Positions 6,700 through 17,957 of a DNA stretch of 64,000 nt are shown here, one piece after another (the stretch's first letter is position 1; every line of letters starts with the position of its first letter). Both the position numbers and the translations under genes were made by a program. Origin of the DNA: Pelagisphaera sp964404745. GTDB lineage: Bacteria; Verrucomicrobiota; Verrucomicrobiia; Opitutales; Opitutaceae. Location: the NCBI GenBank assembly GCA_964404745.1, contig CAYOLG010000019.1:22302-86301 (forward strand). Direction: 5' to 3'. The notes beneath the pieces were generated by a model. That model worked only from the letters and a program-made list of their open reading frames with translations, was not told where the DNA came from and did not search any database.

Positions 6700-9600
6700 A
6701 TGGCTAGTGGCTATATAGAATTGCATGCCTGTTCGGCATTCAGCTTTCTGCGAGGAGCGTCGCAACCGAAGGATTTGGCTGCTGCGGCTGCCGACAAGGG
6801 CCTTGCGGCCATGGCGGTATGCGATTGGGGAGGCGTTTATGGGGCTCCGCGTTTCTTTAAGGAAGCCCGAAAACGAGGTGTGCGTCCAATCGTGGGATGC
6901 GAGATTCCTATGAGTGATGGATCTGTGTTACCTGTATTGGTTAAAACAAGACAGGGATATCGGAATTTGTGCCAATTGCTAACATCGATGCATCTGCGCT
7001 CGGCGAAAGGGGAGGGTAGGGTAAAATGGAAGGAGCTAGAGTCGTTTTCCGAAGGGCTTTTCGCCCTAACTGGGGACGAGGAAGGGCCACTGTGCCGAGC
7101 TTGGCAGGCGGGTGGGGCTTCCGAGCTTGAAAAGCGTTTGCGGCAATTGCGTCGCGTCTTTTCGGACGACGATATTGGCATTGAGGTTCAACGACTATTG
7201 ATCCGAGGAGAGGATCGTTGGATAGGGGCCTTGGTGGATTTGGCTAAGAGCTCGGGCCTGTCTCTGGTGGCTACCAATGGGGTTCGCTATGCGGAGCCAG
7301 GGGATCGCATGGCTAATGATGTATTTACCTGCTTGAAGGAGAAGAAGCGCCTAGATACGGCTGGCACCCTACTGAGCCGCAATGCCCAGCGTTTTGTGAA
7401 GCCCGTCGAAGAAATGGCCTATTTGTTTCGCGATCACCCGGAGGCTATAGCCAATACTTTGCGAATCGCGGAACGCTGCGAATTTTCGTTAGAGAATCTT
7501 GGATACGAGTTTCCCCGATTTTCAGTGCCAAGGGGCGAGTCAATGGATTCCTTTTTGGAGAAGATTGTCTGGTTTGGGGCCGAGCAGCGCTACCGCAGTT
7601 TGAGTCCGGCCGTGAAGCGGCAGATTAGACGGGAGCTAGATGTGATTGTGAAGCTCGGATTTTCGGGCTATTTTCTGATTGTCTGGGACTTGGTGAACTA
7701 TTGCCGGGAGCATGATATCATGGCTCAAGGGAGGGGAAGCGCTGCTAATAGCGCGGTTTGCTACAGCTTGGGGATTACTCCTGTGGACCCTGTGGGCGGG
7801 CGTTTGCTGTTCGAACGGTTCTTGAATGAGGAGCGCAAGAGTTGGCCGGATATCGATATCGATTTGCCTAGTGGCGATCGGCGCGAACAGGTTATCCAGG
7901 AAGTGTATCGACGCTACGGCCGTCGAGGGGCGGCGATGACAGCCAATGTGATCACCTACCGCGGCCGGAGCGCCATTCGCGAGATTGGCAAAGTTCTGGG
8001 GTTTCCGGATGAAGTTCTCGGTCGTTTTTCGTCACTGTACGGAAGTTACAACTACTCACATGAGGTTCCTATTGAGGAGCAGCTGGAAAAGTCGGGCATT
8101 GATCCGAATCATCCACGGGTGGCTGCGCTGGCTCGCTTGTTTCCGAGGATTTTAGGGATGCCGCGGCATTTGGGCCAGCACTCTGGAGGAATGGTCATTT
8201 GCGAGGGGGAACTGGATTCGATCACCCCTCTAGAACCCGCAAGCATGCCTGGGCGAACGGTTGTTCAATGGGACAAGGAGGATTGCGAGGACATGGGGAT
8301 GGTGAAGGTGGATCTGCTGGGATTAGGAATGATGGCGGTCATGCAAGACGCCTTCGAAGCGGTTCGATCTAAAGGAATAGACATCGATTTGGCGAGTATC
8401 CCTAAGGATGATCCCGCCACTTATGATATGATGCAGAAGGCGGATACTATTGGCGTCTTTCAGATCGAAAGCCGAGCCCAAATGGCGACATTGCCGCGGA
8501 TGAAGCCGAAAGAGTTCTACGATGTGGTTATCGAAGTGGGAATTATTCGCCCGGGCCCGATTCAAGGGGATATGGTAAATCCCTATCTAGAGCGTCGAGC
8601 TGGTCGTCAGAAGATCGAGTATATCGACGATCGCTTGAAGCCGATGCTGGAGAGAACCTTAGGGGTACCCTTATTTCAGGAGCAAATCTTGAAAGTGGCG
8701 ATGGTGATGGCCGATTTCTCGGGAGCCCAGGCTGAGGAGCTGCGACGGGCAGTGAGCTCCTACCGGACCGATGATCGAATAGAGCAGGTGACTCGGGGTT
8801 TGGTGGAAGCCATGCGGGAGCGGCAGGTTTCCGAGGAAAAGATCGAGCAAGTTGTGAAATCGGTGTCCAGCTTCGCTCACTACGGATTCCCGGAAAGCCA
8901 TGCGATTTCCTTTGGGTTGCTGGCCTATGCTAGCACGTATATGAAAGCTAATTACACAGCAGAATTCTATGTCGCTTTGCTCAACAATCAGCCCATGGGT
9001 TTCTACACTCCGGCTACCTTGATACAGGATGCCAAGCGGCATGGCATTCGGGTACGGGCGGTGGATGTGGCGCGATCGGATTGGATCTGCGTAGTGGAGA
9101 GTGAACACTCGATCCAATTGGGGTTGATCATGGTAAACGGAGTGAGCCGCGCTCATGCGGAAGCGATGCTGAAGGAGCGGGGGTGCTGTTCATTCGCTGA
9201 TTTGGGAGACTTTCGGAGGCGGACGCATTTCGATCGAGATGAGTTGCGGACCTTGGCTTCGATTGGGGCTTTGAATTGTTTTGAGAAAAGCCGGCGCCAT
9301 GCTCTTTGGTCGGTGGAAACGGTATACGATCCTGGGGACCTGTTCGCCGATGCGGTAGCGGAAGAGGAGAGTGGCCTGAGTCCGCTGGAAATCATGACGC
9401 ATGTGGAGCGTCTACAGGCGGACTATCAAGGAGTAGGCGTTACTGTGGGAGCCCATCCGATGGCGGCCATTCGGGCCCGATTGTCGCAAGTCTGGACGGC
9501 TTATGACCTGGAGCATACGCAGCATGGCAATCGTGTAAAGGTGGCCGGGCAAGTGATTTGCCGGCAAAGGCCGGGGACGGCCAAGGGATTTCTCTTTATA

Positions 9601-9807
9601 TCGCTAGAAGACGAGACCGGGATATCGAATATTGTGGTGCTGCCGAAGATATTCGAGCGTAACCGCCTGACCATTACTCAGGAGAAGTTTCTCATCGTTT
9701 CCGGAACCTTGCAGAACTTGGAAAACGTTATCCATGTGAAAGCGGATAGAATCGAGCCACTCCTGGTAGGCGACTTGCCGGCTGCCAGCTCGTACGACTT
9801 TCATTGA
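6700..9807 (+). CDS. dnaE2: Error-prone DNA polymerase DnaE2 (ImuC)
   Basis: This is a C-family polymerase of 1035 residues, the size of DnaE2, which acts in SOS-induced mutagenic lesion bypass together with ImuA and ImuB. An N-terminal PHP domain starts with YIELHACSAFSFLRGAS (residues 4-20), the characteristic DnaE2 beginning. The palm carries PDIDID at about 383-388 with the catalytic aspartates, then a GRGSAANSAVCY stretch near 346. A helix-hairpin-helix and an OB-fold (VKVAGQVICRQRPG onward, about 946) complete the usual order. It is the third gene of the cassette, 91 bases after imuB, and its ATG lies at the edge of the inverted repeats at 6614-6688. Confidence 0.95.
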   Translation: MASGYIELHACSAFSFLRGASQPKDLAAAAADKGLAAMAVCDWGGVYGAPRFFKEARKRGVRPIVGCEIPMSDGSVLPVLVKTRQGYRNLCQLLTSMHLRSAKGEGRVKWKELESFSEGLFALTGDEEGPLCRAWQAGGASELEKRLRQLRRVFSDDDIGIEVQRLLIRGEDRWIGALVDLAKSSGLSLVATNGVRYAEPGDRMANDVFTCLKEKKRLDTAGTLLSRNAQRFVKPVEEMAYLFRDHPEAIANTLRIAERCEFSLENLGYEFPRFSVPRGESMDSFLEKIVWFGAEQRYRSLSPAVKRQIRRELDVIVKLGFSGYFLIVWDLVNYCREHDIMAQGRGSAANSAVCYSLGITPVDPVGGRLLFERFLNEERKSWPDIDIDLPSGDRREQVIQEVYRRYGRRGAAMTANVITYRGRSAIREIGKVLGFPDEVLGRFSSLYGSYNYSHEVPIEEQLEKSGIDPNHPRVAALARLFPRILGMPRHLGQHSGGMVICEGELDSITPLEPASMPGRTVVQWDKEDCEDMGMVKVDLLGLGMMAVMQDAFEAVRSKGIDIDLASIPKDDPATYDMMQKADTIGVFQIESRAQMATLPRMKPKEFYDVVIEVGIIRPGPIQGDMVNPYLERRAGRQKIEYIDDRLKPMLERTLGVPLFQEQILKVAMVMADFSGAQAEELRRAVSSYRTDDRIEQVTRGLVEAMRERQVSEEKIEQVVKSVSSFAHYGFPESHAISFGLLAYASTYMKANYTAEFYVALLNNQPMGFYTPATLIQDAKRHGIRVRAVDVARSDWICVVESEHSIQLGLIMVNGVSRAHAEAMLKERGCCSFADLGDFRRRTHFDRDELRTLASIGALNCFEKSRRHALWSVETVYDPGDLFADAVAEEESGLSPLEIMTHVERLQADYQGVGVTVGAHPMAAIRARLSQVWTAYDLEHTQHGNRVKVAGQVICRQRPGTAKGFLFISLEDETGISNIVVLPKIFERNRLTITQEKFLIVSGTLQNLENVIHVKADRIEPLLVGDLPAASSYDFH

Positions 9808-9941
9808 AGAGCTAACAGTTGCCTCCGGTCGAATCCGCTTCGCGGACAAAGGTTAGCAGAAAGAGTAGTCGAGCCTGCTCGCGTAGCGATCCTGGCGCCG
9901 CGGCAGCGGCATTTCCCTTCATCGACTATTAGCGAATATCG

Positions 9942-11225
9942 CTACTCCACGATCAGGGCCGCGTAGTTTTTCTTTCCGCGGCGGAGGAGGACGTACTTGC
10001 CGAAGTGGACGTCGGCTTGAGTAAGCTTGGTTTGAGTGTCTTGTATACGACAATTGTTTACATTAACGCCGCCACCTTGAATATCCTTCTTGGCTTGGCC
10101 TTTAGAAGAAGAAAGGCCGCATTCGACGAGAGCTTCAAGAAGCGGTTTCCCTTCGCCGGACAAAGCATCCGCGCTTATGGAGCTATTGGGTATTTCGCTG
10201 GCAACTTCGCTCAAGGCGTTTTCAGAAATGCCTTCAAGTCCGCCTCCGAACAAAATCTTACTCGCGTTGACGGCATCCTCCGTGGCCCTTTCCCCGTGTA
10301 TAAGATCGGTCATTTCCTGGGCGAGGGCTCGATGGGCCTCGCGGGCGCCGGGATTTTCGTTGTGGCGCGACTCCAGATCGTCGATGGCATCTCTGTCGAG
10401 GAAGGTGAAATATTTCAGGTAGCGTATAGCGTCGCGGTCATCAACATTAATGAAGTATTGATAAAAACGGTACACGCTAGTTCGTTTGGGGTCGAGCCAG
10501 ATAGCCCCTTCCTCGCTTTTGCCGAACTTGCTGCCATCGGCGTTGGTGATGAGCGGCAGGGTTAATCCGTAAACGGTTGATCCAGCTTTTTTGCGGGTCA
10601 ACTCGGCGCCTATAGTGATGTTGCCCCATTGGTCGCTTCCGCCAATTTGCAATTCGCAATTCTCGGCTTGATGAAGGTGGTAGAAGTCGTAGCCTTGGAG
10701 GAGCATGTAGGAAAATTCCGTGTAACTGATGCCGGCATCCCGGTCTTCCATGCGGGCCCGAACGCTCTCTTTGGCAACCATGGCATTGACCGTGAAGTGC
10801 TTGCCGACATCTCGAAGAAAATCGAGATAGCTAATTGGGGCCATCCAGGTGTTGTTGTCGACCAGATGGGCGGTGTTAGGCAGATCTTCGCTGAAATCTA
10901 GAATACTGGAAAGCTGAGTTCTGACAGCAGCGATGTTGTTTTCCAGGGTCTTTTGAGACAGCAGTTGTCGCTCGGACTTTTTTCCAGAGGGATCGCCTAT
11001 GCTTCCGGTGGCGCCGCCGGCCAAGGCTATCGGGGCGTGACCAAAATTCTGAAAGCGCCGCAGGGCGATGAGAGGAACGAGGTTGCCGACGTGCAAGCTG
11101 TCTGCGGTAGGATCGAATCCGGCATACAGGACAATTGGTTCCTTATCGAGTCGCTTAGCCAATTCCTCCTTGGCTGTGCAGTCGTGCAGGAGTCCTCTCC
11201 ATTCCAGGTCTTCCAGTATCGTCAT
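9942..11225 (-). CDS. tyrS: Tyrosine-tRNA ligase
   Basis: This class I aminoacyl-tRNA synthetase charges tRNA-Tyr with tyrosine in the cytoplasm. The 427-residue protein has the HIGH-type motif as HVGN (residues 45-48), within GFDPTADSLHVGNLVPL, and the KMSKS-type motif as KFGKS (233-237). The C-terminal part from about 355 has an S4-like RNA-binding fold. It converges with dnaE2; the 134 bases between them are rich in short inverted repeats such as GCTAAC/GTTAGC and TAGTCGA/TCGACTA. No T-box or other leader is visible upstream. Confidence 0.96.
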   Translation of the reverse strand: MTILEDLEWRGLLHDCTAKEELAKRLDKEPIVLYAGFDPTADSLHVGNLVPLIALRRFQNFGHAPIALAGGATGSIGDPSGKKSERQLLSQKTLENNIAAVRTQLSSILDFSEDLPNTAHLVDNNTWMAPISYLDFLRDVGKHFTVNAMVAKESVRARMEDRDAGISYTEFSYMLLQGYDFYHLHQAENCELQIGGSDQWGNITIGAELTRKKAGSTVYGLTLPLITNADGSKFGKSEEGAIWLDPKRTSVYRFYQYFINVDDRDAIRYLKYFTFLDRDAIDDLESRHNENPGAREAHRALAQEMTDLIHGERATEDAVNASKILFGGGLEGISENALSEVASEIPNSSISADALSGEGKPLLEALVECGLSSSKGQAKKDIQGGGVNVNNCRIQDTQTKLTQADVHFGKYVLLRRGKKNYAALIVE

Positions 11226-11309
11226 AAGTCGGAAGGTTTTGGATGGAATCCGCTTCGGTGTCGAACGGAAATTCCGGGCTCCTATTGGGCGGGGATGGCA
11301 ATTGGAAAA

Positions 11310-11840
11310 CTAGAAATTCGGAGCGAAGAAGCGCCTGACTTTTCCTTTATAGATGCGAACCTCTCCTTTAATCAGCTTACCCGATCCGTGCAAATCGCCC
11401 TCGTAGATAAGAATCTCGTCGGTGTCCTTTCGAATGGAGAATTTCCTGGCGGATGGTTCTCCCAGTATAGCGATGGCTTCTTCTGGGTCCATTCCAGTTT
11501 CAATCTGATCCCAAGACTCTGGTTTAACCCAATCGCCGCTGGCTCGGACGTCCGCCTTTTTGAGCTCAACTCGTAGATTCTCGTACCATTTATTGCGGCT
11601 CTTTTCCTCGGTTGGCGGTGGATTGGCTGCGGCGTAGTCAATGGCTGCTCGAGCGATGGCGGGGGTGTCCTCGGAAGCGGATTCTAAGGCGGCGACTCGC
11701 TTTTCCAGCTCTTCCACCTTTTCGTTCAGGGCCCGAACTTCAACGAGAATTAGGTCCAGAGTCGCCTGATCATTAGATTGGGAAAAGAGGTGGGTCGTTA
11801 TCAGGCCCACTGTGAATAGAAAAACGACGGTTGCCCTCAT
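11310..11840 (-). CDS. Exported coiled-coil protein with SmpA/BamE-like domain
   Basis: The ATG at 11840 gives a 176-residue protein with a signal peptide (about residues 1-21, ending near LFSQS). A short coiled coil follows, with heptads in VRALNEKVEELEKRVAALE. The C-terminal half contains WDQIETGMDPEEAIAILGEP, which resembles the SmpA/OmlA (BamE) fold signature of an aromatic residue, GM and LGEP. Such domains sit in the periplasm or outer membrane. No lipobox cysteine is present, unlike true BamE. An ATG 12 codons upstream would spoil the signal peptide. The biological role is not known. Confidence 0.7.
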   Translation of the reverse strand: MRATVVFLFTVGLITTHLFSQSNDQATLDLILVEVRALNEKVEELEKRVAALESASEDTPAIARAAIDYAAANPPPTEEKSRNKWYENLRVELKKADVRASGDWVKPESWDQIETGMDPEEAIAILGEPSARKFSIRKDTDEILIYEGDLHGSGKLIKGEVRIYKGKVRRFFAPNF

Positions 11841-11912
11841 ACTTTTTAATAGGGCGCGAGTGAGGTAAAAGGGCAAGCGTCTTTGCCAAGGCGATCGCCG
11901 ACCTAGTCTAGG

Positions 11913-13016
11913 CTAGTAAACCAGTCTTCGTTTTTCGAGCTCTACGGGCATGGTATCCGAATTCACTTTCAGATAGTTGATCATGCCCTCCAGCCAAGTT
12001 GAAACGGAAGGAGCATTGTAAGTAATTCTAGGCTCGGTATCCAATACGCCATTGGCTTCCGTGATCGAAACGATATTTCTAGGCACTTCAGGGAGGGTAA
12101 TGGTCTCGAAATTAGTATTGGTGTCTCTCAAAGCGCTGATCAGCGTTTTTTCGTTAAAGTCGTGGGTCGGGGAGTTTTCCGCCCGTACGATCATGATCGG
12201 CGAGTAAATATTGCTAAATATTTTATGATAGAGACCCCGGCGAGACGGGTCAGTTCGGTTCCATATTTGTTCTGAGGTGAAGCGGTAGCTCTCGTCGATA
12301 ATATCCCGGTGAGTCTGCCTGCTGAAGAGCATGTAGTGCGGCTCTTCCAGAATGAATCCACTGAAGGAATACACGCTCGCCAAATAAACCGAAAGATTGG
12401 CGTATTCTTTCGTCGACATGAGAAAGAAGCTGCTGTCTTCGACCTCTTTGAGTTCGCGAATCTTGTCGAACATGCTGATCCAATCCTCTTTTCGGGCCGA
12501 CCGCAGCGTACTCAGGTCTTTTCCGACCGCGTAAGCGACAACAAATCCATGCCCCAAGAGATTGCTCCCAAATGGAGAGTCCAATAGGTACTTGGCCTCT
12601 AATTCCTTCCGACGCTGATTTTGCCGATTGAAGAAAAGTTTCGATGGGGCGTTGCTCAAAGAGGCCGATTCGACGTCAATGATGAAAACAGCGGGGGCAA
12701 TCTGGGCTCTCTTCGGGCGTCCCCAGACCAAGCTGACTTTTTTCCCGGAGTCCAACCGGACTTGCCGTGATTTGATTACGACATCATCTTTGAAAAGCCC
12801 GCGGCGGAACGGATAATCGCCGGTGGTCAATTTACGCAGGATTTTCCGTTCGTCGGAAAAAATATCGCCCGGATCGAGGATCATCGGCTTTAGCCCATTT
12901 TCCTCATAGTCGGCCGCTTGCGTCGATGGTCCCGTCTCGTGGTCAGCGCTGAATACCTTACATGCGAAAGTGAGAGAAATCGCGAGGATGCCAAACAATG
13001 AACGCCGTCTGAACAT
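11913..13016 (-). CDS. Exported protein of unknown function, possibly a degenerate alpha/beta hydrolase
   Basis: The 367-residue protein starts with a signal peptide (about residues 1-23, LFGILAISLTFACKVFSA). Its general pattern resembles alpha/beta hydrolases of the prolyl oligopeptidase type: a strand with GFVVAYAVGKDL, a central segment STKEYANLSVYLASVYSF where the GxSxG nucleophile elbow would be, and SPIMIVRAENSPTHDF like the late strand bearing the acid. The GxSxG motif itself is absent. This comparison is tentative and no catalytic function is claimed. The gene lies on the same strand as its neighbours fusA and the BamE-like gene. Confidence 0.6.
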   Translation of the reverse strand: MFRRRSLFGILAISLTFACKVFSADHETGPSTQAADYEENGLKPMILDPGDIFSDERKILRKLTTGDYPFRRGLFKDDVVIKSRQVRLDSGKKVSLVWGRPKRAQIAPAVFIIDVESASLSNAPSKLFFNRQNQRRKELEAKYLLDSPFGSNLLGHGFVVAYAVGKDLSTLRSARKEDWISMFDKIRELKEVEDSSFFLMSTKEYANLSVYLASVYSFSGFILEEPHYMLFSRQTHRDIIDESYRFTSEQIWNRTDPSRRGLYHKIFSNIYSPIMIVRAENSPTHDFNEKTLISALRDTNTNFETITLPEVPRNIVSITEANGVLDTEPRITYNAPSVSTWLEGMINYLKVNSDTMPVELEKRRLVY

Positions 13017-13156
13017 GATGAATCGGGTTAGGGGACAACGATCGCTACAGAAGTCGAGGGTACAGTGGGTTATCCCAGTGGCGGTTAAATTGAGCTAATT
13101 GCCATGATCTGGCAAGGTTCTTTGCAAGGCGTAGATCGCGCCAAGCGTGTACGAAA

Positions 13157-13185
13157 AAGCCCGCTCTTCTGGAAAGAGCGGGCTT
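13157..13185 (-). terminator. Rho-independent terminator of fusA
   Basis: AAGCCCGCTCTT (13157-13168) and AAGAGCGGGCTT (13174-13185) form a perfect 12-base stem with a five-base loop. On the minus strand the stem ends in a run of five T residues. It lies 25 bases past the fusA stop codon. Confidence 0.9.
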
Positions 13186-13210
13186 CGAAATCGGTATGCT
13201 CGAAAAGTGG

Positions 13211-15304
<2,094 letters not shown>

Positions 15305-15486
15305 GTTGCGTTTCGGTATAAATCGATAGACCAGGAACCCCTGGGAAACCATACGCGCGTATAGAAAGTTCCGCATCTGGCAATGCTATAATGCGGATTC
15401 TCGTTAGATCGCGGGTGAGTCAGACGATCGTCGATGCCCCAAAATCGGTAATTGCATTCGAGCCAGCTGGCATTTACCGTTTCAGC

Positions 15487-15864
15487 ATGCTAGGGAAGGT
15501 TATTGTCCGTTCGGCGAAAGACGTGGCCAAGGAGAGAGTGGGAGCGGGATCAGGTACTCTTCGGCAAGTACTCATCAGTGGCGATGAAGCTCCGAATTTC
15601 GCCCTGAGACGATTCATTATGGAGCCGGGCGGAGGAATGCCGGAGCACACCAATACGGTCGAGCACGAGCAATATATACTCAAGGGTAGGGCTCGGGTAG
15701 GAATTGGCGAAGAAATTTTTGAAGTTGCCGCGGGAGATGCTGTTTACATCCCGGAAGGCCTGCCTCATTGGTATCAAGCGGACGATGCAGAAGGCTTTGA
15801 ATTCCTGTGCATAGTCCCGAACAAAGAAGACGCCATCAAGATTTGCGGTCCGGCCGAGGCCTGA
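15487..15864 (+). CDS. Small cupin-domain protein
   Basis: A single-domain cupin of about 125 residues. The first cupin motif reads PGGGMPEHTNTVEHEQYILKG, with metal-binding histidines and a glutamate, and the second reads PEGLPHWYQ with another histidine. Such small cupins bind a divalent metal and may act as isomerases, dioxygenases or sensors; the substrate cannot be told. The start is taken at 15487 because upstream codons in the same frame show no cupin similarity, but no strong ribosome binding site is visible. It is divergent from fusA. Confidence 0.8.
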   Translation: MLGKVIVRSAKDVAKERVGAGSGTLRQVLISGDEAPNFALRRFIMEPGGGMPEHTNTVEHEQYILKGRARVGIGEEIFEVAAGDAVYIPEGLPHWYQADDAEGFEFLCIVPNKEDAIKICGPAEA

Positions 15865-15953
15865 ACCCGATATTCAAGAGTTGGCAAACAAGAAAATCGA
15901 AACCGAATGAGCTAAATCTACGTTTTAAGAAAACGAAAGTGATTCCCCTCGCT

Positions 15954-16859
15954 ATGAAACTGCAGCAGCTATCAAAATTGGGCGTCCTCTGTCTGGCGAT
16001 TATCCCTGCAACCACCCTTTCGGCGCAGAAAGGTGCCGAAGAGGCTGGCGGGTATTTGTTTTTCGGTACGGAAGCTAGCGCCGAAGCAGGGAAATCGCAT
16101 TTTCCCATCGTATCGGTCGACAAGAAAAATATCTATGTGGACGAAGGCACAGGCGTGAAAAAAGTGTCGCAAAGAGCGAGCGTTCGGACACGACCTGAGC
16201 TCAAATTGGCGGAACGATATGCCAATGTGCTAGATTTGGATTACGGAGCTTCATCGATGGCGAACATTAAGCGAGCGGCTCAATTGGTCGCAGACATGCA
16301 ATTCCAGCAAACGCAAGCAGAGGTGGAAGTCGCTATCCTGAGTTCGCAGATGGAGGGGGATTTGAACAGTGGCGATTTGAGCGCTGGAGATCAGCAAATC
16401 GTTTCCCAGATAGAGGATATCCAGCAAGATACCGCAGATTTTCAGAGCAGCATGCAGGATGCCTTGGACACCGGAGCCTTCGAATTAGACGAGCTTGTTG
16501 ACACGGTTTTCGTGAAGGGTACGCTCGATCCAGTAACGGATATCCCGGGCGCCTACTGCGTCTTGGTAGTTACTTACGACGTCATGAACATCGAAACCCG
16601 CGAGATCGAAGGTCGCAATCGCGTGGCTAGAGCGCGCTACTTGGGAGACATCGTAGCCGGAGAGTTAGTAGGCATTCAATTACGAGTGCCTCTAACGGAA
16701 TTTCCTGAAGAGTCAGCCACCTACGAATTCCATCTATTTACTCAAGATGGAGAGGAAGTAGCGTTAAGCACGTCCAAGGGCTTGAAGCCATTGACGCCAG
16801 ATCAAGTGGCCACCTTTCGCGAGTTGGAAGCGAAAACGAGCCCCCTCGATCGAAGTTGA
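15954..16859 (+). CDS. Exported protein of unknown function, first of a tandem paralogous pair
   Basis: The ATG at 15954 opens a 301-residue protein with a clear signal peptide (MKLQQLSKLGVLCLAIIP, cleavage near TLSAQK). The mature part begins GGYLFFGTEASAEAGKSHFPIV, has a helical glutamine-rich middle (about residues 95-165) and ends in a beta-rich region with DTVFVKG, PGAYCVLVVTYD and STSKGLKPLT. The next gene encodes the same architecture with the same landmarks. No enzyme motif was found. The pair is probably co-transcribed and the products are likely periplasmic or secreted. Confidence 0.8.
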   Translation: MKLQQLSKLGVLCLAIIPATTLSAQKGAEEAGGYLFFGTEASAEAGKSHFPIVSVDKKNIYVDEGTGVKKVSQRASVRTRPELKLAERYANVLDLDYGASSMANIKRAAQLVADMQFQQTQAEVEVAILSSQMEGDLNSGDLSAGDQQIVSQIEDIQQDTADFQSSMQDALDTGAFELDELVDTVFVKGTLDPVTDIPGAYCVLVVTYDVMNIETREIEGRNRVARARYLGDIVAGELVGIQLRVPLTEFPEESATYEFHLFTQDGEEVALSTSKGLKPLTPDQVATFRELEAKTSPLDRS

Positions 16860-16914
16860 GCCGGCAGCTTCCTTGGCGGCTCTATTCGAATTTGACAGCA
16901 TAGGAAAGATCGCG

Positions 16915-17790
16915 ATGGGAAACTGCCCGCGTCTCGGCTTTCTCATTGTCGTCGCCTTGGCAGCGATTGGTCCCTCAACGTTAGAGTCGCAGGAAAAGCC
17001 TGAGGAAGCGGTTAGGGGATATCTTTTTGTTGGCGCGGATGCGAGCGCCCGTTCGGGTAAGGCCTTTTTGCCCATTGTGGGAGTTGATAGCCGCAGAATG
17101 CTAGTAGATACGGGTTCGAAGACGAAAAGAGTTTCCTTGCGAGCCGCTTGTCGGGCGAACAAGCGATTGTCGGTGTCTGATAAATTTATCCAGATACTGG
17201 ATATTGATCTGGGGGCAGTGTCGGTGGCCAATTTGAATCGGACGGCTGATGCCATAGCGGATGCCCAATTTATGGATATGCAGGCAGAATCGGCTATCAG
17301 CGATGTGCGTTCTGGAGCGGCAAGCAATTTGCCCTTGCGGGGAGGCGTAGATACGCGATTGGGGGTGGACGAGTTTGAAAGAAGCAACGAAGACTTTCAG
17401 CAAGACTCACTTATCAAACTTCAGGACGGCGCCTATGGAATTGATGGGGTTGCGGATACGGTGATTATCCAAGGCGAGGTGATTCCCCACTCGGATATAT
17501 CCGGCGCTTACTGTTTGCTGGTGGTCGATTTTGGGGCGATCGATTATGACTCGAAAGAGAGCTTGGGACGTCGACGAATTGGGGGTATCAGGTATGTTGG
17601 CGATCTTCGAAAAGATGAAATCGAGAAATTGAATCTGAGATTCTCGTTGAGCGAATTTTCGCTAAGATCGGTGGAATATTCGCTTCACTTGTATTCGGAT
17701 TCGGGCGACGAAGTAGCGATGAGTAGTTCAAAGGGTTTAAAGGCCCTGACTCATTCAGAATACGAGAAACTTAACACTGCCCTCAACTGA
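16915..17790 (+). CDS. Exported protein of unknown function, second of a tandem paralogous pair
   Basis: The 291-residue protein begins at the ATG at 16915 with a signal peptide (about residues 1-24). It matches the preceding gene product along its length: RGYLFVGADASARSGKAFLPIV at the start, ANLNRTADAIADAQF in the middle, and ADTVIIQG, SGAYCLLVVDF and SSSKGLKALT near the end. The shared SKGLK-LT ending and GAYC-LVV motif are the best markers of the family. The duplication looks old, since only scattered residues are identical. Function is unknown. Confidence 0.8.
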   Translation: MGNCPRLGFLIVVALAAIGPSTLESQEKPEEAVRGYLFVGADASARSGKAFLPIVGVDSRRMLVDTGSKTKRVSLRAACRANKRLSVSDKFIQILDIDLGAVSVANLNRTADAIADAQFMDMQAESAISDVRSGAASNLPLRGGVDTRLGVDEFERSNEDFQQDSLIKLQDGAYGIDGVADTVIIQGEVIPHSDISGAYCLLVVDFGAIDYDSKESLGRRRIGGIRYVGDLRKDEIEKLNLRFSLSEFSLRSVEYSLHLYSDSGDEVAMSSSKGLKALTHSEYEKLNTALN

Positions 17791-17957
17791 GTTCGCTCCT
17801 AGCCGAAGTTTTTCCCTTTACCCCTAGACTTGAATGGGTTGTTAGTAGCGAAGCTTTGGACCTATCCTAGTACAGAGCCTCCTATTTATTTCCTCATTTC
17901 CTCGTTTGTCTCCCTAGGCTCGGTCAGCCCCAAGCCTGCCCCATTCCCATAAACGCT

